Positions 9,795 to 21,134 are shown, counted from the stretch's first letter. The stretch is 64,000 nt of DNA from Ypsolopha sequella (GCA_934047225.1 OW203998.1:18119280-18183279); one strand, 5' to 3'. Made by a program: numbers and translations. The notes: a model not told the origin generated them from the letters alone.

Positions 9795-10860
9795 ATGTTT
9801 GTTAGTATTCTTACGCATTTTTTTTGAAGAATAAATATATCAGCAGACTCACAACAGTTTCCCCATAATTATAATTCCATATGAAAGCCTTGAATGTGCA
9901 TATACTTATTAATAGGCTGTAAGGGTAGAGTTAAAGTCTGTAGTCCTTTAAAGTTGGTGCAGAGCGTAGATAAAAGAGAACAGTTTGTTTTTTAGGTGCA
10001 GTATAAATAAAGGTTACGTACGAAGATACTCAGAAATATTTACGTATTTAATTGTTTATAAATTGAAGTCATTTCAGTGCATTACAAGTATAATTATGGT
10101 TCGGTATAGAAATAGAAATCGTATATTACAGTAACTTAATCATATATAATACTCGTATTAAAGTGGTTGGGGTCACCTTTTAAGTAAAGGTATACCTGTG
10201 ATAGGTATACCTTTATACCGCGCTCTTCCGTATCACTTTTTATACTTATAATATGAATAAGAAATTAAATAAACAAAAAATAAAGATACAATTTTAAAAA
10301 CAAATTCAGATAAAACTAAATAAGACTAGCCTGACGTCATTTCTAGTACATTCTAAATAATATTTTCCTAGTAAACTAAAGTAAGGCGTGCGGCTGTATG
10401 TTGAGGTGAGTAAGGGTGTGTACAGATGAGTGAAAGGGTGAATGTGTGTGTGTATATATGGTGATGTATATAAGAGGATATGAGTGTAAGCGTGAGAATG
10501 TCTGTGAATGAGATGCACGAAGCTCCCTAGCCCTACGACCGAAGTCTTGGGATCAGGGTTTAAGTCTTCTAGGGAGAGTGTATGAAAAGGTGTATACATG
10601 GTGCATATGAGTTTGTGTCATATAAGTCACAATTAATATATGTCGCTAGAAAATGTGCTAAGCATTAATATGAACTACAATTGTGTAATAGAGTTTGGGT
10701 ATTTGGGTATTGAACCTACAACTACGAATAAGTATTAAAATAAATGTATTTCCCTTCAAAGATTTTCCAAAATAATAAAACATTAAATGTCAACGACTTT
10801 TAGTGCTGATCTTAAAATCAAGAAACTCCGTTAATATACAATAGCTATTACTTATCTTTC
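9795..10860. other. No gene; GT/GA-rich low-complexity tract at 10385-10510
   Basis: The G-rich, C-poor tract carries degenerate GTGTGT and GTGAG motifs and produces a His/Thr-rich open frame on the minus strand (10306-10599) that looks compositional. CTCCCTAG and CTAGGGAG at about 10528 and 10572 form a small inverted pair. Confidence 0.45.
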
Positions 10861-10863
10861 TTA

Positions 10864-11255
10864 GGACCAATTTCACCGATCGCTTTGAAGACCGAGTTTA
10901 ATAAAACTTAGTTTAGCTAAGACCGAGTTTAAATGGTCAACTTAATCTCAGTTTAGTCAAACAGATTTCACCACTACATTTCGAAAACATTTACCTCAAC
11001 TCGGTTTAAGTCGCAATAACAATGGGTTGATAGATGTTTTATGGCTCAAGTTGCTGATTTGGGTCGCTCAGGTAGTAAAAATCGCTAACTCAGTTTAAGA
11101 GCTTAACCGGCCAAAATCGAGCGTTCAGATTTTAAACTCCGTTTAGCTTAAACTGCGTTCAGTTCATGTAAGTGAAATGCTTTAAACTCAGTTAAGTGTC
11201 TAAACTGAGTTCAACTTGAACTAAACGAGTTTAGTTACAGTGGTGAAATCCGCCC
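10864..11255. mobile_element. Harbinger-type MITE with TTA target duplication
   Basis: TTA flanks both sides (10861-10863 and 11256-11258), and the ends are inverted: GGACCAATTTCACC and the complement of GGGCGGATTTCACC. A 3-bp TWA duplication with G-rich ends is the pattern of the PIF/Harbinger superfamily. The interior is full of variants of AACTCAGTTTAA in both orientations, likely subterminal transposase-binding repeats. It has no coding capacity. Confidence 0.75.
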
Positions 11256-11734
11256 TTACTTTTTAAACTACCCCAAGTGTGCTCAGTTACTGTCGATGTT
11301 ATCACAAAAGCGGCTACCTAACTCGGCCACCAATTTAAAAGATCATATTACAGGCAAGGAAATATAAACTCTAATACTAAATCTTTAAAGTTAAGAATCA
11401 AACAAATTTAAAAGGAAAATAGTGAAGATATAAACGGCTCTAAATTGGAAAGTGGTTCCGTGAGAACTGAGATGTTTACTCTTTAACTGATCTTAAGGTG
11501 GAAAATACACTATTCCCAGGGAACCGTTGTAACTGTTACTGTATTTGATCCATTTATTAAATCAAAATGAAATCAATTGAGATGACTTATGTAGTTTACT
11601 TTTTATGTAGTTTCGAGTCTGCATTATCATTGTATTATAAGCAGCGGCTGTCAGCTAAGTCACAGTATAGATAAGTAACAATATTACGTCTAGGTAGTGT
11701 CCTTGAAACAACGCTCGGTAGACGCACGCATTAG
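11256..11734. other. No gene recognised
   Basis: I see no structure beyond short AT-rich runs. Confidence 0.4.
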
Positions 11735-11742
11735 GGCTGCCC

Positions 11743-11972
11743 CAGTGGCGTGCACAGAACTTTTTTCCGGGAAAAATTTGAAAAAATTTAAATAACACTT
11801 TGAAAAAATAAAGTTTGTATGACGCCAGGGTAGGCACTGCCTACCCTGGAGTGGACATTTTCATACAAACTTTTTTTTTTCAAAGTGATATTTAAATGTT
11901 TTTATATATCTTTTTTTGTCGTACTTGACCTTCTGATTGCTTTTCCGGAAAAAAGATCTGTGCACGCCACTG
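11743..11972. mobile_element. hAT-type MITE with perfect 8-bp target duplication
   Basis: GGCTGCCC occurs exactly on both sides (11735-11742 and 11973-11980). The element ends are CAGTGGCGTGCACAGA and its complement, and about 100 bp of each arm is inverted, with TTTAAATA and CACTTTGAAAAA blocks in both. An 8-bp duplication and CAGTGGCG termini fit the hAT superfamily. Near the centre is a perfect palindrome, CCAGGGTAGGCA/TGCCTACCCTGG. It is non-autonomous. Confidence 0.88.
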
Positions 11973-11980
11973 GGCTGCCC

Positions 11981-13455
11981 ACATAAATGCGCGGGAATCG
12001 GGTGGCGTCTCACGCGCACCCCTACTATGAGGTGTATACCGGGATTTAGAAGCGCGCGTTTCGGCCGTTTTATATGAAGACATAATACTGTTTTACTTAT
12101 CTATACTGTGGCTAAGTGCAGCTTTTAAAAAAAAATACACATTGATAAGATAGTGATATCAATAAATTAAACATCTATTTTAGTCTCTAAAGGATCCGCC
12201 CGCGCACACCGATAAGCAAACATCCACACCGTCCCACTCGCACTAAAACGTACATTTTGAGAAAGGGACGCCATGAAAATTGTCCGACATCCCTAAAGCT
12301 ACCAATAAATGGCATTGTGTTGTGTTATTCAGACTGCGGTTAGCTGGTCAAGCCTTATTTCCGGGACCCAGACCGCAGTTTCCTTAGCACTTTGTTCCAG
12401 ATATCGATTCATGACTGTACTTTGTAAGATTATAAAGTGTAGATGGGGTAACTTAAATTTTACAATATATTGAGCATATTGACCGACTTACAACCAAAGA
12501 ACACAAAAATATATTCCTTACTTATTTTAATTTTTATGAACTACCAGAGAAAAAAAAATTGTTTCTGTTTCATTATATTCTTCTACGTTTCTCACGTATA
12601 ATTTAAAAAAGGTTTATTTATTTTGCAACCTGATTGCAACTAAATCGGTTAATTTAAATCCAGGAACGGATTTAAGGGAGGGGTACAGCCCATTACAATA
12701 GAAGCTGCAATTTTTTTAATAAAACCTTATAATATGCAAAATTATATTTAAAAAAATTGTATTCAAGTACTGACAAAAGGATAACTTTTCCTTATAACAC
12801 TTGAATGAAAAAAATTATACAACCTATTTGAAGAATGATTAGGGGCCTCCGCTCCCTTGTTGCCCCAAAGCATCCAGAGGCAGACCTTTGAATCCGGTCC
12901 TGTTTTCAGCTAACAAGTTAAAACGATCACTCATTGACGGCTGGAAGGAATGCCGACCCAGGAAGAATTTACCTAATCCCCGAGTGAAACAGGTTTTGCC
13001 CTTTCTTAGATGGATAAAGGAAAAGATAGAAACTATAAAAAGAAAAAGAAAATGGAAATTTTCTACCGCTTTATCTTCATTTGTATTTTACTCGTATGCT
13101 CTTTGAAGAAAATTGAGAGGGTAAAGCCCGTGGCAAAAATTTTCAAAGAGAATATTAATAAAGAGTCTTTACCTTACAACCTCGTAATCTTTTTTCGTGT
13201 TCTTTTTTCAGTTTAGGTCGGGAAGGCCTTCGTATAGAAAATGCAGACTAAGAACATAAATCTGAGCCAAGATCAGCAACGGAACAATAATAACTGTGAA
13301 AAAGAGGTAAATATTGCTAGAATAATACTGTGATGAAACTAACGTGCCCTAAAAAGCACTATTTGTGCCCAAAAAGTTGTTGAAACAAGTCAACAGTGTT
13401 GACTCTTTGATTGACAACACACAACCGAATGAATGCACAGATAAATTAAAGTAAA
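11981..13455. other. No supported gene
   Basis: Overlapping open frames at 12888-13216 are Lys/Arg-rich and end without any domain. The segment 12180-12380 is slightly GC-richer. Nothing else is recognisable. Confidence 0.4.
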
Positions 13456-13459
13456 TTAT

Positions 13460-13705
13460 TGAAGTGGTAGCTCAGCCAGTTAAACAAGACTTTCAATCTT
13501 CAAACTCGGATTTGAATCCGGCCCAGTCATGCATGTACCAATGAGGTTTTTGGAATTTATGTGCATATTATTTTTATACTTACCACTTGCCGATCGGTGA
13601 AGTAAACAATGTGAGGTAAACCTGCATACCCTAAAGAGAGTAAATCATCGGTGAAAAAAGGGTGTACGAGTCCATACTCAGAAAAGCCTCTGACACCTTG
13701 GGGCA
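13460..13705 (+). mobile_element. Diverged SINE copy
   Basis: It has the tRNA-like head (GTGGTAGCTCAGCCAG, then TTTGAATCCGGCCC) followed by the CATG..ACCAATGAG..GGAATTTATGTGCAT body shared with 28285-28640 and 49938-50275. The middle part with the CACCACTCATCACG block is deleted. It ends against the foldback at 13716. Confidence 0.75.
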
Positions 13706-13715
13706 ATGTAACTAA

Positions 13716-14065
13716 TTCAAAACTTTTAACAAAAAAATAGCAACCGACTTCAATAATAACAGCAGTCATTCACTAAAAAGTTAATAATAATTCTATAAAG
13801 ACCGATGGTACCGAAGCAACACTTTTGCCGACTTCTTTCTTCCTGAAACATTATGTTATCTAGAAGTCGGCGTTCTTATATTGGTTTCTATGTTGCTATA
13901 TCGTAGGAAATACGCCGACTTCTAGGTAACATAATGTTTCAGGAAGAAAGAAGTCGGCAAAAGTGTTGCTTCGGTACCATCGGTCTTTATAGAATTATTA
14001 TTAACTTTTTAGTGAATGACTGCTGTTATTATTGAAGTCGGTTGCTATTTTTTTGTTAAAAGTTT
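13716..14065. repeat. Foldback, about 155-bp arms
   Basis: Positions 13716-13872 are the near-perfect reverse complement of 13913-14065, around a 40-base spacer, with a small indel near the inner end. Both arms contain AGCAACCGACTTC or its complement. The right arm runs directly into the repeat-bearing element that ends near 14875. Confidence 0.9.
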
Positions 14066-14800
14066 ATTTTATTTCACATTTTTTTGTGTTGCTGGGTTAA
14101 ATTGTGAGGTATAGGTAGTTCTTGCAAACGTGGTGTTAATATGAAACGAAGTTCAAGTGAGTATAAGTAGCCATGTTTGAGTAGCTTCCTGCTATCAGCA
14201 CCCTAACACAACATGATTACCGCAATCTCGAGTTATGTGCTGTCATCCGTTGAAGAGTTCTACGGTGATGAAGCCAAGATCGAAATTCAGGTGGGTACAC
14301 TGGCAATTTTCAGCAATGCCCTGCAATGAGCACCCTAACACAAACTGGTTGCCGCAATCTAAAGTTATGTGCTGTCATCCGTTGAGGAGTTCTATGGTGA
14401 TGAAGCCAGGATCGAAGGTCAGGTGGGTATTCTGATAATCTCCAAGTAATACCCTTGAATCAGCAACCTAACGCAGTGATTGCCGCAATCTCGAGTTATG
14501 TGCTCTGATCCGTTGAAGAGTTCTATGGTGAATATGTTGATGAAGCCAGGATCGAAGGTCAGGTGGAAGAATGTCGATTTTCAAGTTATACCTTGTAATC
14601 AGCACCCAAGTACATAGCGATTGCCTCAATTTTGAGAGATATGCTGTCATTTTCTGAGGAGTTCCACTGCCTATCTCTGAAGACCTTCATCAGATCATGA
14701 CCAAACCCAAAATGGGACCTACCTGGAAGTATACTCTTTCAAACAAAAAAAGAATTGTTCAAATCGGTTGGGAAATGACGGAGTTATGGAGTAACAACGC

Positions 14801-14833
<33 letters not shown>

Positions 14834-14875
14834 ATACAGTCGAATTGAGAACCGCCTCCTTTTTGAAGTCGGTTA
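14034..14875 (+). mobile_element. Interspersed element with internal 132-bp repeats and poly(A) run
   Basis: GAAGTCGGTT occurs at 14034 and again at about 14862-14872. Between them lie four diverged units beginning AGCACCCTAACACA or similar at about 14197, 14328, 14461 and 14600, each with ATGTGCTGTCATCCGTTGA and GATGAAGCCAGGATCGAAG. Then come GGAAATGACGGAGTTATGGA, a long A run (about 14799-14831) and CAGTCGAATTGAGAACC. The last part looks like a common moth repeat. Class unknown. Confidence 0.6.
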
Positions 14876-15220
14876 AAAATGTGACATCATGGCATTTTGC
14901 CAGTTTAATAAATGCCAGTTTGAATCTAGCAGACTATAATACTCTATGGTAGCAGATCGAGAGATATCGAAGTTTGACAGTAATTGAGCAGGCTTTAAAA
15001 CGAAAAAAAAAAGGCTTTTTCTCATTACCGAAAGCTTTAAGCTAACTGTACTACGAGCGCCATCTTTACGTCTCTTGACTAAACAAACTCAAGCAAAGTG
15101 CTTCGTAACTAACGTTGGACTTCACACGGTCTTTTGCTTGCAACGCTTGTTGTTAGTTCAACATTTGATTCATAGGTGGCGGTGAATAGTATTTATTTCG
15201 CAAAATAAACAATATAATAT

Positions 15221-15381
15221 AGCCGATTCTGAAGGCTTTAATTTTAGTTTTAGTGGTGTCAAAACAAAATTTTCTTCATTGCAAAATAGTCCTTAACTGT
15301 TAGGATTAGAAGTTAAATTACTTTGGAAAATTTTAAGTTTTGACAGCACTAAAACTAAAATTAAAGCCTTCAGAATCGGCT
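15221..15381. mobile_element. MITE with about 45-bp terminal inverted repeats
   Basis: AGCCGATTCTGAAGGCTTTA at 15221 is inverted at 15362-15381, and complementarity continues through TTTAGTTTTAGTGGTGTCAAAAC. Diverged relatives lie at 16132-16306 and 43476-43600, sharing the TTCATTGCAAAATAGT interior. Confidence 0.8.
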
Positions 15382-15477
15382 TTATTGTAATGATAAACTT
15401 ATATTACTTAATTAATAATAACAGTGCACAGTACAAAATTAAAAATCAATTAGGAATAAAATCTCTGAAAAAAATAA

Positions 15478-15545
15478 ATCATAGACGGGGTTCGAACTCG
15501 GCTTTCCATCTTGTAACGGTCGATTTCACTACAATCTTATAAATA
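15478..15545 (-). other. tRNA-like B-box fragment
   Basis: On the minus strand GAGTTCGAACCCCG is preceded by a possible anticodon region. It is probably a SINE head remnant. Confidence 0.35.
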
Positions 15546-15887
15546 GGTGTAAAAATAATGTTTTCAACATTCTTTTAGTTGTTATAAATCTAGTCAATAT
15601 TTTGTGATTTTGATTAAACTACTAACAGCCTTATATAAGCCCAGCCCTATGAGCAATAACAATTCTAAAATGTTTAATAAGTATTTTTTTCTTAGAAAAT
15701 CGATCGTCTCGACATCCAGAGTCTGCCAACTGTCGGGATTCTTCATCAAAATGTGCTTCTGAACCACATCACGTCCGCCACCATCGGTTCTTCGTATTTT
15801 GGTCAGTATGAAATATTTATTCAATCATTAGGTATGTTAACGAGCTTATCAAACGACTTGCAAATTTGACTATGCATGTTTAAATGA

Positions 15888-16085
15888 TTATTTTATTTAT
15901 TTATTTATCAAAAATATTACACAGCATTACAGACTAATCCAATTCACTGTACAATTAAAAAGGTAATAATAATAATCCAAATAAAATATTTACAGAGACA
16001 TAAAATCAACAAAAGTAACCAAGATAAAATTACATTTTACAAATAAATAAATAAATATTTTGGTCTAAGGCTTAGAATCTAAGGA
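15888..16085 (-). mobile_element. LINE 3' untranslated remnant, (AAAT)n tail
   Basis: On the minus strand the sequence reads through GTACAGTGAATTGGATTAGT into repeated AAAT units, the pattern of a LINE 3' end. No coding part remains. Confidence 0.4.
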
Positions 16086-16131
16086 CATCGTCATTGAGGC
16101 TTCACTCTCACAGAAATTCAAGCATTCCTGC

Positions 16132-16306
16132 CCTGAGGGCTTTAATTTTAGTTTTAGTATTGTCAAAACTAAATTTTCTTCATTGCAAAATAGTTAGTAA
16201 GTCTGTTAAAAACAGAAGTATCGAAAATTCCAAGTTTTGGTAGCACTTCAACTATATATAACTTTAAACTCTCGCGTTTTGTACCTGCAGAATCGGCTTT
16301 ATTATC
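16132..16306. mobile_element. Diverged copy of the 15221 MITE family
   Basis: GGCTTTAATTTTAGTTTTAG and TTCTTCATTGCAAAATAGT are shared with 15221-15381, and AGAATCGGCTTTATTA closes the element. The inner right arm has drifted. Confidence 0.65.
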
Positions 16307-16309
16307 TTA

Positions 16310-17955
16310 GTAAAAAACTAAAGTATAAAATAAATTATTTTGAGAATATTTGATAATAAGTGATTTAAAAAACATTGGCAGTCATGGGGACTGCCGACAG
16401 AAGTGAACAATTTATTGTAAACATTAGCATGTCGATGACGGTGACGTTGACTTCCCCTAACAAAAATCGCTAAGCGCCCCTAAAGAAATGTTCACTTCCA
16501 AAACATATACAAATGTTCAACTAGTTTTTAGGTACTTCAATTTACCTAATTCGCACAGGTTACACCCTCAAGCTAGAGCGAGATAAAAGAAAATTCTTTA
16601 GACGGACTACTATCAAGCGTGTAAATGAGACGGAAACAAACTCGTGGAATCATCACCTACACGTTACATTCATTCATTCGAGACAAGTTACCTGTCGGAC
16701 GTGATAGGAAAACGGCAAGAAGATTTTTATCTAAAAATTTCCAGATAACTTGAACTTGTACTTGACGTGTAATAAAATGGAGATATCCTGGACAAATTTT
16801 TTGGACTTATAAATTTTTTAAGCATAATAATTTGGTGCTTTTTTGTTTAAAAAAATAAAATGCAATTGGGACTGTTAACCGTGTTGTGATGAAACATTAT
16901 AACTTGTGATAGGAAAAGCCTATATAAAAATAAAATATTATTTTTACACTTGTTCTGCAGAATAAGCTGGATCTTTTATGGGGTATGTTGAACAATGTTG
17001 TAAATTTTTTTTTTAATAGTTGTAATTATTGTCTACCGGCTAAACTACGTCCGGACGCCAACATGATAGTAGGCGTTAAAATCGTTTACATACAGAGAGC
17101 TTGAACTGCAGGCGACTGTACCTATTGTAAGGGCAAGGAATAGAAAGCTCTGGCAGAATAACTGGGATGTTGTAGAGCTAGTTCGTGAACTAGTTCCCAG
17201 ATGGCGTTAGTTTCGTATCCAAAAAGCATCGAAAGTTTCTCTATGCCACAAAGATTATTCAAGTATTTTTCATGTAGGTGCTATAAAAACGTTGTGAGAA
17301 CAGAAATAATGTATACTGAGTATCAACAGAGGAGCCAAAAAAGTCGTCTTCTTTTGTAATGGCTTTGTTAATACCTACTTCATTTCAAACAATATGTTTT
17401 TTTTTATTTTTCAACATCCATGCAAAAGTCAAAAGACTGTAGGTACAAAAATTAAGTATTCATTTTAATAAGGTATTTAAATTTGTTATTTTAACTTTTA
17501 TTCCTGTTACCAAAAATCTTGTATCTTGTACAATATATTTTCAAGGGTACCGACTCGAGTGTAGGTACAGAGAACGCTTATCAAAGCTTTTAGTATTTGT
17601 TTGATTCTGGTCTCTATGTACGGGCAATAAGAACCAGAGGTGGCATTCTGAATACCCACCTAATTTACATTTGAAGGTGAAACGCTTTGTCTTTACACAC
17701 ACGCGATCCTTTGTTCCACAATGGATAATCATGTGCAGTGTGTGGTCCAATTATGATACTGAAAGCGGGCTTATAGATGAAGATAAATAAAAAAATATGG
17801 CTACGTACAAAATAACTCTCAATATTCAGAAGTAATTCTTAGCGTGATAAATAAAATTATTTAGACAAAATTAGACTACCAATAAAAAAAAAAGAAAAAT
17901 TTCGAGAAGAATTATACCGGCTGTAACTGAACAGATGTTTTAAATGAAACGAAAA
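16310..17955. other. No gene recognised
   Basis: It contains short frames only (for example 17541-17750, minus strand) with no domain. I see no clear repeats. Confidence 0.4.
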
Positions 17956-18293
17956 GATCAATCAGAAACAAACCTAAAGACAAGAAAATGAAATCACATG
18001 ACGCCCTCGTGAGCGTTCTATATGTGCAGTACAAGCGAGTATATCAGGCAGATGCAAAAATAACAGTGGACACGTATGTTGGAAAAATTCATCGGTCTGG
18101 GTAGGAACCTCGGTGGCGCAATTGGTAGCGCACTTGTCTTGATAACAAGAGGTCGCAGGTTCGAATCCTGGCCCGGGGAATTTTTTCAAATTCCTGTCCA
18201 AGGGTTTGTTTCTGATTGATCTTTTCTAGTTTGTAATGCACTCTAATAATATTTAGAGTATTCATAGCGATGGATTTCGCAAAAATAAACATA
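17956..18293 (+). mobile_element. tRNA-in-hairpin element, second copy
   Basis: GATCAATCAGAAACAAACC (17956-17974) and its complement (18203-18221) enclose a tRNA-like core at 18104-18180. Downstream, GCACTCTAATAATATTTAGA and GCGATGGATTTCGC complete the right end near 18293, matching 44583-44626 and, inverted, the left end of the 2221 element. The left terminus is not clear. Confidence 0.65.
18104..18180 (+). other. tRNA-like sequence, better preserved copy
   Basis: An acceptor-like pairing (CCTCGG with CCGGGG), a D arm (GCGC-AATTGGTA-GCGC), an anticodon stem CTTGT/ACAAG with loop CTTGATA, and a T arm GCAGG-TTCGAAT-CCTGG can be drawn. The anticodon position would read TGA. The first T-stem pair (G-G) and the last acceptor pair are mismatched. 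Polymerase III A and B boxes are intact, so transcription is plausible. I favour a SINE-type head over a host tRNA gene. Confidence 0.6.
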
Positions 18294-18492
18294 ATCATAA
18301 CTGATTATATTAAACAGCTTCCCCAAAGCATAACATCTGCGGAAATGTCCTTCGTTTCTAGCAACATCGGCTAGTTTCAAGGAGGGTGCGTCTGCATAAA
18401 TTGTGCTCACACCGAACGGTGCCTCGCACCCCTTCTCCCGCTTCCAAAGCTTATTAGCTGCAGAGATTGTAACTATTCTGTGTAAAAATATC

Positions 18493-18890
18493 TTTTCAAT
18501 GCATGTGCTCGTAAAGGCCCACTTTTTATGCATCAAAACCGAACAGAAAGTCGATTATTTTGCCCTAGGCCTTTATTATTATTTTTTTTTTTAATTTATT
18601 TACAATGGTTGGCTAACCTGCAGCCTTTCCTGTGTACCATAGACGTTATACTTTTTCTTCCACTGTTTAACGGCTCTGGATACAGTCCCTTTGAGCCAAT
18701 TATAATTTAAAGTTCACAAGATTATACTTGTTTTCATTTCCTCACACTATGCATTGAAAAATGTAGTATGATACACGGGCGTAAAAGCAATAAATTACTC
18801 GGTTACGTTTAAAACACTCGCTACGCTCGTGTTTTAAATCGTCCTCGTAATTTATTCCTTTGCGCCCTTGTAGCATAAACTACTATTATA
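18493..18890 (+). mobile_element. 400-bp repeat family, copy 1
   Basis: It starts TTTTCAATGCATGTGCTCGT, contains CGATTATTTTGCCCTAGG and TACAATGGTTGGCTAACCTG, reaches an inverted TGCATTGAAAA near 18751, and ends with a 121-bp palindromic module (18763-18883). Copies 2 and 3 are at 34250-34640 and 41951-42340, all in the same orientation. Short open frames are not conserved in length between copies, so it is non-coding. Class unknown. Confidence 0.85.
18763..18883. repeat. Palindromic module of the 400-bp family
   Basis: GTAGTATGATACACGGGCG at the left is complementary to CGCCCTTGTAGCATAAACTAC at the right. The centre is AACACTCGCTACGCTCGTGTT. Arms are about 55 bp, with mismatches. Confidence 0.8.
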
Positions 18891-19157
18891 CAGCTGGACA
18901 AATACAACTGCAATACTGTATGTACTGTAACTTCTCTGCTTTAGACCACACCCAAAACAGAGGAATCTTTAAAATTGTCGGTGTCTTCAGGTTGCGTTTC
19001 GAACCTATAATTATTTTACCTTCTTCGGATTTTATTTTCTATATTAAACCGCTCATTATTAAATCGATGAAATCTACTCGGTGTAAATATTTAGACTGCT
19101 ATCTACAAATAAGACCACATACATACCCTAATTATTATACTGAACAAATTTCTGAAC
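18890..19157. other. No gene recognised
   Basis: A plus-strand open frame (18860-19195) overlaps repeat DNA at both ends and has no domain. Confidence 0.4.
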
Positions 19158-19307
19158 GTAGCGCACCTGCACAAATGAAAGTAAAATTTATCTAAGAAAC
19201 GTATCTGCACAAACGAAAGCAAAATTTTCCAAAGAAACGTACCTGCACAAATGAAAGCAAAATTTTCCAAAGAAACGTACCTGCACAAATGAAAGTAAAA
19301 TTTTACT
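19158..19307. repeat. 38-bp minisatellite, four copies
   Basis: Units containing ACCTGCACAAATGAAAGC and AAATTTTCCAAAGAAACGT recur at 38-base spacing (GAAAC at 19196, 19234 and 19272). The first unit is the most diverged. Confidence 0.9.
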
Positions 19308-19309
19308 TG

Positions 19310-19699
19310 CCCATGGCCCATACAAAAATTTTCAGTACTTACGATGGTCTAGGAGGCGCTGAACAAAAAAATTACTCATTTTGACATGGGAACGGTTTGG
19401 GAATGGAATGGCTTCTCTGTTATTTAAATCTAGTTTCAGTTACTTATGTCAACGTCTCGCTAGCTACAGCTGTTGCGTTTACCTAGAACGGGTCAAGTCT
19501 ATGTTTGATGTCGTCTGGCGGCATGAAAGCAACGAGTAAACGGTAAAATTTGAAATGCAGTGCACTTAGTGAGTGTACAGCAACATGTTAAAAAATCTGC
19601 CTTGTCATTATCACGTGTATGAAGTCCCTCCTCTTACAAATTCACATAGATTTGTCCCAGACCAAGTAAAAAATGCTAGTTTTGTAAAATTTTATTTTT
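19310..19699. other. No gene recognised
   Basis: It may include degraded upstream parts of the LINE ending at 19838, but no reading frame supports this. Confidence 0.3.
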
Positions 19700-19838
19700 T
19701 CTCTATATACCATCAGCTGACTTAAAGAAATTTCTTAAAGGAATAAGTTCATCCTTGCTTTCTGTGTTATTTTGTACTCTGTTTTTATTTTTATTTTCTG
19801 TGCAATAAAGTGTTTATTGATTTGATTGATTGATTGAT
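19700..19838 (+). mobile_element. LINE 3' end, (GATT)n tail
   Basis: TGTGCAATAAAGTGTTTATT precedes GATTTGATTGATTGATTGAT, a CR1/Jockey-type LINE 3' end. Possible coding remnants further upstream could not be read. Confidence 0.6.
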
Positions 19839-19916
19839 GTTTCTTTGGGAAAGTAGTTCAGTATGATCAGTAGAATACGTGGTTTCATATCCAGGTCCAT
19901 TAACACCTGGTGTACT

Positions 19917-20053
19917 GGGTGTTAAGATGAAATTGCAGAAGCCGGTAACTGGCGATAATACTCGTCCATACGAATACCTTTTTTTTCCACAGAAATTTGT
20001 TCGGATACCAACTATCGCCAGTTTTCGGCTTCCCCAACTTCATCTTAACACCC
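19917..20053. mobile_element. MITE-like inverted repeat, about 45-bp arms
   Basis: GGGTGTTAAGATGAAATTGC at 19917 and the complement of GGGTGTTAAGATGAAGTTGG ending at 20053 form imperfect arms. Both also contain AACTGGCGATA. Confidence 0.8.
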
Positions 20054-20059
20054 TATATT

Positions 20060-20693
20060 TATTGTAAATATACTCGTTATTGTATAAACTGATTTGTATT
20101 TTGGTCTAACTTTGAGGTCAAATTAAACACGATTTTTATGAGCGATACCTTGGTGGGCGTAACCAACAAAACCCTTCGATTCATAGAAGTAAAATCTGTA
20201 GGAAATATATTATGCTCTTAATTAAAATTTATTGATTTGCGATAGTAAACACCTACGTTTAATTATATAATTCGAGGTCAACATTAATTTTAATTTGTAT
20301 TAAAGTCTCATTTGTGCTTTGATTGATATCTGTAGTTCTATAATTTATACTTCTTAGAGCCGTTTAGCAGCCGGATTGTGAAAAACCCGCCTTTTTGTAA
20401 TTAATCGAAACAGAACACTTAAATTAAAAATTTGCTCAAAAGTTATTTAACAAAACCTTATTACCTATGTATTGTGTAAACTGTCATCGCAAAACTTGTA
20501 ATAGTCTAAGAGCTAGCGAGCAAATCGGTCATGTGGCTTCAGCTTTATTGAAACTCCGTTAACTACTTCTCTGAACAACCTTTTCCGATAATCTTTCCGA
20601 TAATCGTGGTGGAGAAAAAAATGAAAAAAAATGTGGGCTCAGCGACTTTATTTTTTTTTTCAAACAGTTGCTCTGTACTCCTTGTGCACCCAA
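20060..20693. other. No gene recognised
   Basis: AT-rich sequence without frames or repeats that I can support. Confidence 0.4.
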
Positions 20694-20890
20694 AAAAAAT
20701 TTTTAATCGATCGGGTGGTGGGAAAGGGGTTGCCAGCGTTAATTAAAAGTACCAAGCCGCCGAGCCGCCGTGAGCGCGATGACGCGTTCGCCGGCTCATA
20801 TCTGAGCCCACATGAAAATTATTATTATTTTGGTACTTTTAATTAACGCTGGCAACCCCTTCCCACCACCCGATCGATTTAAATTTTTTT
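20694..20890. mobile_element. MITE-like inverted repeat, about 60-bp arms
   Basis: The arm ending CGTTAATTAAAAGTACCAA (20694-20754) is matched in reverse complement at 20830-20890. It carries GATCGGGTGGTGGGAA and GGGGTTGCCAGCG. The spacer is GC-rich (GCCGCCGAGCCGCCGTGAGC). Confidence 0.88.
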
Positions 20891-21093
20891 TTGCTAAAAT
20901 GCTTTTCAATTTTAAATTTCTAAACAAGAAAAACAAAGATAAGTTATGCACTTTGCGCTAAGCTACTGACGTTTAACTTTAAGTTTAGACTTAAACGTAT
21001 TACAGCTGCTGCAATCTTTAACATTAAATAAAGTTTTCAAGTGTAAATATGTGTACTAAAATAGATTTTTAAGCAATTCTATTACTAACAAAA

Positions 21094-21134
21094 TATGGAC
21101 TTGGTCTGAAATAAAATTCTATTATTATTATTAC
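21094..21134 (+). mobile_element. LINE 3' tail, (ATT)n
   Basis: CTGAAATAAAATTCTATTAT followed by ATT repeats looks like a short LINE 3' end. Confidence 0.4.

Noticed and set aside
10306..10599. 97-codon His/Thr-rich protein
   Set aside because: It is the complement of a GT/GA-rich low-complexity tract with no domain or start context.
19103..19321. 72-codon repeat protein
   Set aside because: The minus-strand frame is just the 38-bp minisatellite read in rotating frames.
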